Positions 1 through 8,477 of a DNA stretch of 64,000 bases are shown one piece after another. Position 1 is the first letter of the stretch; each line of letters starts with the position of its first letter. The stretch is from Pedobacter sp. HDW13. Its GTDB lineage: Bacteria > Bacteroidota > Bacteroidia > Sphingobacteriales > Sphingobacteriaceae. Location: contig NZ_CP049868.1 of the NCBI RefSeq assembly GCF_011303555.1, positions 1,612,001 to 1,676,000 of the forward strand, written 5' to 3'. A program made the position numbers and the translations under genes. The notes below the pieces were generated by a model, which was not told the DNA's origin, ran no database searches, and was given only the letters and a program-made list of their open reading frames with translations.

Positions 1-1036
1 GAATTGCATCTTCTGCAACTACCACGTGTTGAGAGTGGTTGAAGTAAGCAAAATCAGGTAGATTGTGTACACGTACCCACTCCATTGGCTTCGATTTACT
101 CTCATCGTATTTCTGTGTTTCAGGATCGTATCCTAAAGCACTGTAGATTTTCTTGATCTCAGGAGAAATCTCACCATCATATTTATCTCTTGCCTGTACC
201 GCTTTGTGGCAGTTCATACAAACGTTTAATGATGGAATAGATGCATTTTTAGATTTAAATGCTCCGGAGTGGCAATACTGACAATCGATCTGATTGATAC
301 CTGCGTGCAACTCGTGAGAGAATTTAATTGGCTGAACTGGTTGATATCCAGTGTGAACACCGGTTTCCCACATACCCATCCAACCGAAAGAACCTAAGCA
401 GATAATTAAACACAAGATAAAGAACATCACAAATTTCTTGTTTTTGAACATCTTGCGCACACCTACTTTTAATGGCACATCTTCTTCAATTTCGATACCT
501 TGTTTTTGTAAAATCAAACGCTCAAGTAATTTACTTGCACGACCTAAAATTACAAGGATAACAATAGCTACAATTACAATGGCAACAATACCCGCAATTG
601 ATAAACCTGAAGTAGATTCGTCTTTTGCAGCAACTGCTCCACCTGCTGGAGTAGCAGCTTTAGGCTCGCCTTCTTTAATGTAAGCTAAGATATCTTTTAC
701 TTTTGCTTCATCTAACTCAGGGAAAGTAGTCATTGGTACTTTACCATTATCGTTAAATAGTTTAACAGCTGCCGGATCACCTGCAGCAATCATTGCCGCG
801 TTGTTCGGAATCCATTTTAACAGGAACGCTTCAGGGTGACGATCACTTACTCCCGTTAATGCCGGACCAACAACTTTGTGATCTAACGCGTGACACGAAG
901 AACATTTTGCTTTGAAAAGCGTTCTTCCTTCTTTAGCATCCTGCGCATTTACGGTAGAAACCGCTATTACGGAAATTGCTGAAAACACGAATAACGACTT
1001 CCAAACGCTTTTTAAAATCATCGAGATATCTCTCAT
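1..1036 (-). CDS. actA: Alternative complex III cytochrome c subunit ActA (partial, C-terminus outside window)
   Basis: Multiheme c-type cytochrome of the quinol-oxidising alternative complex III. The reverse strand reads from ATG at 1036 (or in frame at 1021) through a signal peptide ending near VNAQ, then a monoheme cytochrome c domain with CSSCH, a linker rich in Ala and Pro, a membrane helix (AGIVAIVIVAIVILVILG), a second membrane helix and a multiheme region with CQYCH and CMNCH. The remaining hemes and the C-terminus lie beyond base 1. Fusion of an N-terminal monoheme domain to the multiheme part is from memory typical of Bacteroidota ActA. The other act genes would be expected to the left. 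Good confidence in the family. Confidence 0.9.
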   Translation of the reverse strand, partial: MRDISMILKSVWKSLFVFSAISVIAVSTVNAQDAKEGRTLFKAKCSSCHALDHKVVGPALTGVSDRHPEAFLLKWIPNNAAMIAAGDPAAVKLFNDNGKVPMTTFPELDEAKVKDILAYIKEGEPKAATPAGGAVAAKDESTSGLSIAGIVAIVIVAIVILVILGRASKLLERLILQKQGIEIEEDVPLKVGVRKMFKNKKFVMFFILCLIICLGSFGWMGMWETGVHTGYQPVQPIKFSHELHAGINQIDCQYCHSGAFKSKNASIPSLNVCMNCHKAVQARDKYDGEISPEIKKIYSALGYDPETQKYDESKSKPMEWVRVHNLPDFAYFNHSQHVVVAEDAI

Positions 1037-1117
1037 AATGAACACTTTATACTTATTTAATTTACTTTTTGTTGTGAAATTGATGCTTGAACCCAGATAG
1101 CCCCATCAAAACTTGAA

Positions 1118-1125
1118 CAAAAGTA
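1118..1125 (-). promoter_or_regulatory. Candidate -7 promoter box for actA
   Basis: The reverse strand reads TACTTTTG, an exact match to the Bacteroidota -7 consensus TAnnTTTG, about 80 bases before the actA start. No TTG is seen at the usual -33 distance, so this is a moderate call. Confidence 0.4.
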
Positions 1126-1216
1126 TAACTTATTAATAAATCCCATGACATAATAGTGACTGGAAATACAATTTATAATCATTCTAAACAAATGTCGATT
1201 TGAGCCATTCAGGCAA

Positions 1217-1256
1217 TAAAAATGCCCATTTTCGATGCATTATCTTAAATGGGCAT
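1217..1256 (-). terminator. Intrinsic terminator of the deoxyhypusine-synthase-like gene
   Basis: Ten-base perfect stem (AAATGGGCAT / ATGCCCATTT on the reverse strand) followed by TTTTATT, 36 bases after the stop codon. Confidence 0.75.
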
Positions 1257-1291
1257 ACCAAAAACCAATTTGGTTTATTTATTTCTTGCAA

Positions 1292-2272
1292 TTATTGTTT
1301 TAATATCCACGCAAACATTAACGGTGCTACAATTGTTGCATCGCTTTCTACAATAAATTTAGGTGTGTGGATATCCAGTTTACCCCAGGTAATCTTTTCG
1401 TTCGGCACTGCACCCGAATATGATCCGTAAGAAGTGGTCGAATCTGAAATCTGACAGAAGTAGCTCCAGAACGGAATATTTTCCATTTCCATATCCTGGT
1501 ATAACATCGGCACTACACAAATCGGGAAATCGCCCGCTATACCGCCACCAATCTGGAAGAAACCAATTCCTTTGCCGTCACTGTTGGCAATATACCAATC
1601 AGCCAGCCAACCCATATATTCAATACCACTTTTCATGGTAGTTGCCTTCAATTCATTTTTCATTACATACGAGGCGAAAATGTTACCCATGGTAGAATCT
1701 TCCCATCCTGGTACCACAATTGGTAAATTCTTTTCAGCAGCTGCAAGCATCCATGAGTTTTTAGGGTCAATTTCATAGTATTGTTCCAAATCGCCGCTTA
1801 ACAGCATTTTGTACATAAACTCATGAGGAAAATATCTTTCACCTGCTGTATCTGCATCTTTCCAGATTTTGTGGATGTGCTTTTGCAAACGACGGAAAGC
1901 TTCTTCTTCCGGAATACAGGTATCGGTAACGCGGTTGTAATGGTTTTCTAATAAGTCCCACTCATCCTGCGGACTTAAATCGCGGTAATTTGGTACACGT
2001 TTATAGTGTGAATGTGCAACCAGGTTCATAATATCTTCTTCAAGGTTGGCACCAGTACAAGAAATAATGGCCACTTTATCCTGGCGGATCATTTCTGCAA
2101 GTGAAATACCCAATTCTGCAGTACTCATTGCACCGGCAAGTGTGATCATCATTTTACCACCCTCATCTAAATGCGTTTCGTATCCTTTAGCCGCATCCAT
2201 CATTGCCGCAGCATTAAAATGGAGATAATTGCGCTCCATAAACTGAGATATTGGTCCTCTAGTATTGCTCAT
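1292..2272 (-). CDS. Deoxyhypusine synthase family protein
   Basis: Member of the NAD-dependent deoxyhypusine/homospermidine synthase family, 326 aa. The C-terminal SGAVPNEKITWGKL block matches the active-site region of deoxyhypusine synthase, with the lysine of WGK (about Lys298) in the place of the residue that forms the enamine intermediate. The open frame extends upstream to 2395, but I chose ATG 2272 (MSNTRGPISQ) because a TAnnTTTG promoter box lies at 2294-2301 inside that extension and the extra residues look like intergenic repeat. Bacteria lack the eIF5A substrate, so the reaction is uncertain; transfer of an aminobutyl group from spermidine to another amine is an inference from the family. 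Monocistronic, with its own terminator. Confidence 0.85.
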   Translation of the reverse strand: MSNTRGPISQFMERNYLHFNAAAMMDAAKGYETHLDEGGKMMITLAGAMSTAELGISLAEMIRQDKVAIISCTGANLEEDIMNLVAHSHYKRVPNYRDLSPQDEWDLLENHYNRVTDTCIPEEEAFRRLQKHIHKIWKDADTAGERYFPHEFMYKMLLSGDLEQYYEIDPKNSWMLAAAEKNLPIVVPGWEDSTMGNIFASYVMKNELKATTMKSGIEYMGWLADWYIANSDGKGIGFFQIGGGIAGDFPICVVPMLYQDMEMENIPFWSYFCQISDSTTSYGSYSGAVPNEKITWGKLDIHTPKFIVESDATIVAPLMFAWILKQ

Positions 2273-2293
2273 TTCGTTTTGTATTGTTTGCCG

Positions 2294-2301
2294 CAAAAAT
2301 A
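2294..2301 (-). promoter_or_regulatory. Candidate -7 promoter box for the deoxyhypusine-synthase-like gene
   Basis: Reverse strand TATTTTTG matches TAnnTTTG; predicted transcription start about 2290, giving an 18-base leader to ATG 2272. Supports the shorter start. Confidence 0.45.
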
Positions 2302-2332
2302 GGTATTTAGGCCGAAAGGTTAAAACGTAAAT

Positions 2333-2651
2333 GTGTTTAGCGTTTTGCGCGTAGCGTTTGGCGTCGATTAATCCACATAAATAGCCAATCATCACTTTGT
2401 GATCGTCATCCTGAGCGAAGTCGAAGGATCTTTTTGAAGTAATACGTATTATAAGGTATACCTTATATATACAATAACCAAAGACCTAGCTTTAATAATC
2501 AATCACAAATGAACTAACCAATTTGCAATAGGCAGTTTGCAGTTATCAATGAACAAATGACCAATGAACTAACCCTTTGCGAGTCAGTTAACCAATTTAA
2601 ACAATTAACCAGTTAACCAACATATAACTAAATTTCCTTTTCTTTGCACCG
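2333..2651. repeat. Intergenic repeat block (GCGTTTGGCG, REP-like and TTAACC words)
   Basis: Upstream spacer between divergent genes with no convincing gene. It holds a GCGTTT-type word cluster at 2333-2365, a REP-like arm at 2404-2431 (CATCCTGAGCGAAGTCGAAG core), a 23-base module at 2532-2554 and a 33-base TTAACC-rich module at 2586-2618. The last two recur almost unchanged at 19868-19890 and 19830-19862. Confidence 0.6.
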
Positions 2652-3782
2652 ATGAAAAAATATTATCTGATTATTTTACTTGCGCTCGTTTCAGGAAGTG
2701 CTTTTGCACAAATGAAACTCATCAGGAAAATGCTCTCGAACGAAAAAGATACTACGCGCAAAGCCAGCTTCTTACCTCTACCCGCTTTTGGTTACAGTCA
2801 GGAAACCGGATTTGAATTTGGTGTTGGTGCTATTTATTCATTTTATATAGACCGCAAGGATACGCTGAACCGCAGTTCCAATTTCGCATTAAACACCACC
2901 TATTCTACCAAAAAGACAGCTAATTTTATGCTTAAGGGAGATTCCTGGACAAAAGGAAACAAATACCACTTTATTGGCGATATCCGTTTTAAAAACCAGC
3001 CATTTAATTTTTATGGTATTGGCAATAACGCTAAAAAGTCAGACGAGGATAAATTAGATCAAAGAGTTTTTAAAACACTTTTCGATGCAGAAATGAACAC
3101 CTTACCCAAAGCCTATACAGGTGTTTCATTAGGTTTTGAGAATTACCATTTTATAGACAAGGAAGCTGGCGGCATTTTCACCACCAATCCACAGATTTTG
3201 GATAAAGAAGGAGGTTCGGTAGCTTGGATTGGAGCATCTCAGAGTTACGATACCCGCAACAGTAACAATTACCCAACCAAAGGTTTTTTTGGTAGGGCAA
3301 CCTACCAGTACGCTCCAGATTTTTTTGGCGGAGAAAGTTTCAATGGCTCACAAATAAAGCTCGACCTCCGTGGTTTCTTTAGCTTAGCTCCTAAAGTGGT
3401 CCTGGGTGTACAGGGAATATTTTATACCATACAAAGTAAAAGCACACCATTTTATTTATTGCAGCAGTTAGGAAACGACCAAATGATGCGGGGTTATTAC
3501 AGTGGCCGTTACCGCGACGAAAACTTAATGGCTGCACAGGCCGAAATCCGCTACCGTTTTATGAACCGTTTTGGTATTGTAGCCTTTGCAGGTACGGGTA
3601 AAGTATTTGCTAATGGGCAATTTAATGGCAATGGGCTAAAGCCAAACTACGGCGTTGGAGGCCGATACTTTTTCGATCCGGCAAAAGGCCTGAGTGTTAG
3701 GCTCGATTATGGTATAGGCGAAAAACTGCCGAACGAAAAACGCCAAAGCGGGTTTTATATCAGTTTAGCCGAAGCGTTTTAA
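2652..3782 (+). CDS. BamA/TamA-type outer membrane beta-barrel protein (Omp85 family)
   Basis: Signal peptide (MKKYYLIILLALVSGSAFAQ) followed by about 355 residues made of alternating beta strands with many aromatic ends, closing with a terminal aromatic (ISLAEAF), as expected for a barrel inserted by BAM. It resembles the surface-antigen (bacterial Omp85) barrel found alone, without POTRA domains, in many Bacteroidota; GGRYFFDPAKGLSVRLDYGIG near the end is typical of this group. Substrate unknown. It stands alone between a divergent gene and a convergent operon. Confidence 0.75.
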   Translation: MKKYYLIILLALVSGSAFAQMKLIRKMLSNEKDTTRKASFLPLPAFGYSQETGFEFGVGAIYSFYIDRKDTLNRSSNFALNTTYSTKKTANFMLKGDSWTKGNKYHFIGDIRFKNQPFNFYGIGNNAKKSDEDKLDQRVFKTLFDAEMNTLPKAYTGVSLGFENYHFIDKEAGGIFTTNPQILDKEGGSVAWIGASQSYDTRNSNNYPTKGFFGRATYQYAPDFFGGESFNGSQIKLDLRGFFSLAPKVVLGVQGIFYTIQSKSTPFYLLQQLGNDQMMRGYYSGRYRDENLMAAQAEIRYRFMNRFGIVAFAGTGKVFANGQFNGNGLKPNYGVGGRYFFDPAKGLSVRLDYGIGEKLPNEKRQSGFYISLAEAF

Positions 3783-3887
3783 AGGATTGAACAATATGGA
3801 TGATGGGGATTATCTTGTCATCCAGAATGTTGAGCCACGGAGGCATAGAAAACACTGAAATTACTTTATCTCTTCCATCTTACCTCC

Positions 3888-6263
3888 TTAATTATTCCTT
3901 TTCCTTTCCTCTTCATTACCCTCTTTCCTATCCAGTTGCTTAATTTTTTCGTTACCAAAATTATAACGGAAGGTAATCCGCAGCTGACGGCTATCGTAAT
4001 AGTTATGGTATTCCTGACTGATGTTGTTTACCAGGCCGCTAAAACGGTATTGGTTTGTTTTTAAAACATCGCTGGCGGTAATACCCAATTGTATCTTTTT
4101 ATGAAGCAATAAAGTTTTAAGCCCCAGATCAAGATTATATTGGTTTTTATTTTTGTTCAGCCCGTCAATTGTTGGAAACTGGTACCAGAAACTTAGCTCA
4201 CCCAAAATGGTTTTCGATTCGTTAAAAACAAACTGGTTAAGGGTAGAAAAATAAGCACCAAATCCGTTCAAACTACCTAAGGTTTGCCTAATGCTGGAAT
4301 TAGCTACATTGTAAAAAACATCAAGCTGACTGATACTTTCCCAGCCCTTTATCGCGTTAAAGGTAATTGCATTACTTAATTGATAATGATAGCCAGTTAT
4401 AAAATTAACCGGTTTAGAAACCTGGATATTCGTGGCGGCATCAATAAAGTTAACATCATTAAATCCATTTGTGGTTTTGCTGAAAGACAACGAAGTGCTG
4501 TACCTATGATGCGTATAGGAAAGCTCGATGTTATCGTTATAAGATGGCTGCAGAACTGGATTGCCTTGCGTATAAGCATACTGATTGCTATACCAGCGAA
4601 AAGGGTTTAATTTCCGGTAAGCAGGTCGGTTAATGCGGCGGCCATAATTAACAGAAAATGTGTTTTTATCATTTGCCCGATAAGTAATATAAAGCGTAGG
4701 AAAAAGCTTGAAATAACTATTCTCATTTTGCTCATTAACCGAAACACCTTCAATATGTGTATACTCTCCCCTCAAGCCAGCCTGAAAATCCCATTTTTTT
4801 ATGCTTTTATTGAAATTAACATATAAAGCCTGCGTGTTTTCCTGGTAGTTGAAGCGGTTGCGCTGAGCCTCATCAATTTGGTAGGCTCCATTTCGTATTT
4901 TATAGAAAGCAAGATCGCTCTGATTTTCGATAAAGCTGAGTTTTGCTCCTAACGATAAATTGAAGGTTTTATAAGGCAAATGTGCGTCAGCAGTTAAAGT
5001 ATATAAATCGATGCCCTGTTTACTGCCCGATAAATATTCGGCGAATGAATTTGAAATAACCCCACCATCCCGAAAAAAGCTGGTATTGTTAAAAAACCTG
5101 TTCTTATCATCGCCATATTTAAACCAATCGGCATTAATGAGGAGTTGCTTTCCCGCCGAATCCAAAATCTGTTTGAAGTATAGATTGGCCGAATGGTAAT
5201 GAGACCTGATTTGGGCATTTGCATCCGAGTTCAAAACCGAATCTAAACCGCCCATTTTGTCATAAATATTGGTTTTAATATTTTCTTCCGAGTGGAAATT
5301 GGTTAAACCTCCACTATAGGATGCGCCCAGCCAGGCTTTTTTAGCAAACTGATAGTCCAGAGAAATTGATGCGCTGGGTACTGTTCTAAAATTGCGGTCT
5401 TTATTAACAATGTTCCAGTTTTGCGCCGGATAAAAAACATTGCTCAGTTCAAAGGGCACAATAGATCCTTTTCTGAGATTAAAGTTTGTATTTACCGCCA
5501 CACGGTTTTTACGGAACCCAAGATTTCCCCCAACAGCCCCGGTGAAATAAGTAGCCCTGGTAAGCGACCCATTTAAGGAACCCTTAAAACCTTCAGCATT
5601 AACTTTTTTCAATACAATATTAATCAGGCCGTTATTTCCCTGTGCATCGTACTTAGCCGGCGGATTGGTAATAATTTCGATTTTGGCAATGTTATCCGAT
5701 GAAATTGATTTTAAATAGTTTGATAAATCATCGCCTGATAGTTGTATCAGCTTATCATCAATCAGCACACTTACACCACCCTTTCCTACCAGTGAAACCT
5801 TATCGTTCAATACCCTTACTCCAGGAACTTTTGATAGCAACTCCAGTGCATCGGTTCCAATGGCAGCAATGCTATGCTCAGCATTAAAAACTATTCTATC
5901 TGCTTTCTTTTCTATTAATACCTGCTTTGCTGCAACCCTAATTTCGGCAAGTGTTTCCTCTGCGGCAAAAAGCTGTATATTAATGGTTGTATCGGCCGTT
6001 AAATTTAAATCACTGCTAACAGTCTTGAAATTAATCGCCGAAAAAATAACAGAATACCTCTCACTATTCATTTTTCTAAAATGGTAAATACCTGAACTAT
6101 CAGTCTGTGTATAGTTTATCCGGTTTTGAGGCCCGGAAATTTTAACTGTAATAAAAGGCAAGGCTTTAAAATCCTGATCTGCCACTTTGCCTGAAATACT
6201 AAACTGAGCGCGGGAGGGTAAAACAGAACATAGTGCAAACAAAAAGAAAAGAAATCTCAACAT
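3888..6263 (-). CDS. Outer membrane beta-barrel protein with carboxypeptidase-like regulatory domain (TonB-receptor-like)
   Basis: 791 aa: signal peptide (ends PSRAQ), a carboxypeptidase-regulatory-like beta sandwich at about 20-105 (FSISGKVAD...), a plug-like segment at about 110-215 (VPGVRVLND..., IEIITNPPAKYDAQGNNGLINI) and a long barrel. This is the OMP_b-brl type related to TonB-dependent receptors. It is the last gene of the BlaI/M56 operon: its ATG at 6263 directly follows the stop of the upstream M56 gene with no gap, so translation is probably coupled. The ligand is unknown; the context suggests an envelope role. The C-terminus is charged (DRKEGNEEERKRNN), not the usual aromatic, which is unusual for a barrel. 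Confidence 0.85.
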   Translation of the reverse strand: MLRFLFFLFALCSVLPSRAQFSISGKVADQDFKALPFITVKISGPQNRINYTQTDSSGIYHFRKMNSERYSVIFSAINFKTVSSDLNLTADTTINIQLFAAEETLAEIRVAAKQVLIEKKADRIVFNAEHSIAAIGTDALELLSKVPGVRVLNDKVSLVGKGGVSVLIDDKLIQLSGDDLSNYLKSISSDNIAKIEIITNPPAKYDAQGNNGLINIVLKKVNAEGFKGSLNGSLTRATYFTGAVGGNLGFRKNRVAVNTNFNLRKGSIVPFELSNVFYPAQNWNIVNKDRNFRTVPSASISLDYQFAKKAWLGASYSGGLTNFHSEENIKTNIYDKMGGLDSVLNSDANAQIRSHYHSANLYFKQILDSAGKQLLINADWFKYGDDKNRFFNNTSFFRDGGVISNSFAEYLSGSKQGIDLYTLTADAHLPYKTFNLSLGAKLSFIENQSDLAFYKIRNGAYQIDEAQRNRFNYQENTQALYVNFNKSIKKWDFQAGLRGEYTHIEGVSVNEQNENSYFKLFPTLYITYRANDKNTFSVNYGRRINRPAYRKLNPFRWYSNQYAYTQGNPVLQPSYNDNIELSYTHHRYSTSLSFSKTTNGFNDVNFIDAATNIQVSKPVNFITGYHYQLSNAITFNAIKGWESISQLDVFYNVANSSIRQTLGSLNGFGAYFSTLNQFVFNESKTILGELSFWYQFPTIDGLNKNKNQYNLDLGLKTLLLHKKIQLGITASDVLKTNQYRFSGLVNNISQEYHNYYDSRQLRITFRYNFGNEKIKQLDRKEGNEEERKRNN

Positions 6264-8468
6264 CTATCGGTTAAAACCGGCACCATATAATTTGGCCTTT
6301 TCCGTTCTTAAATTGAAAAATAAACTATCGGCTTTGATAACCTTATTATCACTTGAAATCATAGTTGCTTTATTGACCATTACCGAATTGTTATGCTTGT
6401 TATAAACAATTTTGGCGCCAGATAAAACCACTCCATTATACATCAATTTAGCATTTCCGAATAGGGATACAACAGATTTATCGCGACTCATCTGAGCTGA
6501 ATCTTGTGCACTATATTGTACTTTAACATCATCATAATAATGTTTCTGAGAGATGGAACTCATCAAATCATCAAGATCATTAAAAGTCTTCATTACTCCA
6601 TTACCACTATCGAAACTAAAGCCACCTTTTTTTAGATTAAAAGTAATGAGATTAGATTTCAACCGATAATTATCCTTTGAATTTATAAACGAAGCATTTT
6701 TTGCTACCATTGTACCGTTTATTTCATCCAGCTCAACATATTTAGCATTTAACTTGTTATTGTTAATATCAATTTCCGCATTCTCCATTATGGAAACTTT
6801 CTGCTTCGCATTACCTGTCATTTTGGAAAAGGAAATAATTTTGGGCTTAACAGGCAATAAAAATCTGGCATTATCTTTTAGTTTATCAGAACTTACTAAC
6901 TGCAATGGCTTTTGTTCTTTAATTTCTGTTGTAACTTTAGTTGCTTTCATTTCCCTTCGCGCTACAATTATAACCGGATATTTGCTATCCTGCCAAACAT
7001 CAACTTTATTAACAAGTACGCCCAAATTTTCGCCTGGCTTTAATGTTAAAGTTCGCATAATTTTGGGTTCTATGTAAACCCGGTAGCGCTTTTCACCAAC
7101 TTTTAATAACACCCCATCTGCTATTTTGGCTACACCAAAATAATGGACTTGCTCAATTATTCCGTTTATTTTTTTGCCTTTGATACGATTTGCTTCCGAT
7201 AAAAGATTTGCATATCTAGCTGATTTTTTCCATGTATTATAATCTTCATATTCGAATATTATATTGCCATCCATATTTTTTATTGCTTTTGGCATATACG
7301 TGTTTCCGAATTTTTTGTATCTATCTGGTTCTCCAATTGGATGTGGAGGTATTATATTAGGCACAACAAAAACACTTAATTCATCGCCAATTCCAATTTT
7401 TACATCAACAAACCCTGATGATATGGTATAAGTCCCATTCGTAGCTTTTAGCGTAAAGAATACTGATTCTAGATCTTTACGAGTTTTCACAATTACACCT
7501 TTTATCCATTTTCCATTAGAATAATCAAGTTGCAATTGCTTGTTTTCAATCTTGTTGGTAAGTGCAACATCAACATAACTAACTGTAAAGCCATAAACCA
7601 GCCCCAGTAATACCGGTAATGATAACACATAAAATAACTTTTTCATATTCTTAGATTTAGCGTGAAACAACATTTTAATCCGATCTTTAACCGGGCTTTT
7701 AACAAAATTGTGGATCAGTGGGATATCACTTTTGCTTACCGCCAGTTTCAATAATAAGCCGGCATAGGCCTGGTTTCCAAAATCGGCTGAGGTAATTTCA
7801 TCGGCTTCATATTCGTGTACCTGCTCTAAAGCCTTATCATACAGGTAAACAATGGGATTAAACCATAAAAGTGATTTAAAAACCATTAGGATAATTTTAT
7901 CCACTGAATGGTATTGCCTTGCGTGTACCTGCTCATGTTTAAGCAAAACAGCTAAATCAACATCACTCAATTTATCAGCATCAATAAAAACATAATTAAA
8001 AAAAGAGCAGTTGGTAAATCCCTTTGTTTTGGGTACCAGTTTTAAGCCTTCATTGTTTTTGATTGAACCTCTGGTATGCCTCAATAAGCTAAGTAATCGC
8101 CATAAACAGATCAACAATAAAAGCGAAGCTATGCCTACATAAGCATAAGACATCAGCGCCGACCAATCCATTTTAGCCTCAGCTTTTTTTTGATCGTACT
8201 CTAACATTACCGGCTGGATAAGCTGTGCAGGAGCCATACTTATCGGTTTTAATTCGGGCACGTTGGCCGGTATTTCTGTTTCTACCACGGCTATTTCGCG
8301 CTTAACTTCAAATTGCAAAGCCGGAATAACAAAACTGAGTAATAAAGTAGCCAGCAGGTAAAAACGGTTAATTTTAAAGAAAGTAAGCTTTCTTAAAACA
8401 ACCACATAAAACCCAAAGAATAATACCGTGCAGGCAGTAACTTTAAGCAGATAGGTTAACCATTCCAT
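6264..8468 (-). CDS. M56 (BlaR1-like) metallopeptidase with C-terminal OstA/LptA-like repeats
   Basis: 734 aa. Residues 1-300 have the BlaR1/MecR1 membrane protease layout: three N-terminal helices, a cytosolic zinc protease with HEQVH at 178-182 and downstream HEYEAD, then a fourth helix near 276-295. The periplasmic part is not a penicillin-sensor: residues about 310-530 are unassigned beta-rich sequence, and about 545-734 carry repeated strands (AEIDINNNKLNAKYVELDE; GNAKLMYNGVVLSGAKIVYN; ADSLFFNLRTEKAKLYG) like the OstA/LptA lipopolysaccharide-transport fold. Second of two M56 genes behind a BlaI-type repressor, 9 bases after the first. The protease call is strong; the OstA reading is by pattern only. 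Confidence 0.8.
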   Translation of the reverse strand: MEWLTYLLKVTACTVLFFGFYVVVLRKLTFFKINRFYLLATLLLSFVIPALQFEVKREIAVVETEIPANVPELKPISMAPAQLIQPVMLEYDQKKAEAKMDWSALMSYAYVGIASLLLLICLWRLLSLLRHTRGSIKNNEGLKLVPKTKGFTNCSFFNYVFIDADKLSDVDLAVLLKHEQVHARQYHSVDKIILMVFKSLLWFNPIVYLYDKALEQVHEYEADEITSADFGNQAYAGLLLKLAVSKSDIPLIHNFVKSPVKDRIKMLFHAKSKNMKKLFYVLSLPVLLGLVYGFTVSYVDVALTNKIENKQLQLDYSNGKWIKGVIVKTRKDLESVFFTLKATNGTYTISSGFVDVKIGIGDELSVFVVPNIIPPHPIGEPDRYKKFGNTYMPKAIKNMDGNIIFEYEDYNTWKKSARYANLLSEANRIKGKKINGIIEQVHYFGVAKIADGVLLKVGEKRYRVYIEPKIMRTLTLKPGENLGVLVNKVDVWQDSKYPVIIVARREMKATKVTTEIKEQKPLQLVSSDKLKDNARFLLPVKPKIISFSKMTGNAKQKVSIMENAEIDINNNKLNAKYVELDEINGTMVAKNASFINSKDNYRLKSNLITFNLKKGGFSFDSGNGVMKTFNDLDDLMSSISQKHYYDDVKVQYSAQDSAQMSRDKSVVSLFGNAKLMYNGVVLSGAKIVYNKHNNSVMVNKATMISSDNKVIKADSLFFNLRTEKAKLYGAGFNR

Positions 8469-8477
8469 AATCTTTAT

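Noticed and set aside
438..683. Forward ORF over actA
   Set aside because: Antisense to the heme cytochrome reading frame, which has clear motifs on the other strand.
2273..2395. Upstream extension of the deoxyhypusine-synthase-like ORF
   Set aside because: Holds a promoter box and GCGTTT repeat words; the ATG at 2272 starts the conserved protein.
6754..7077. Forward ORF of 107 residues inside the second M56 gene
   Set aside because: Antisense shadow; no promoter or family signal.
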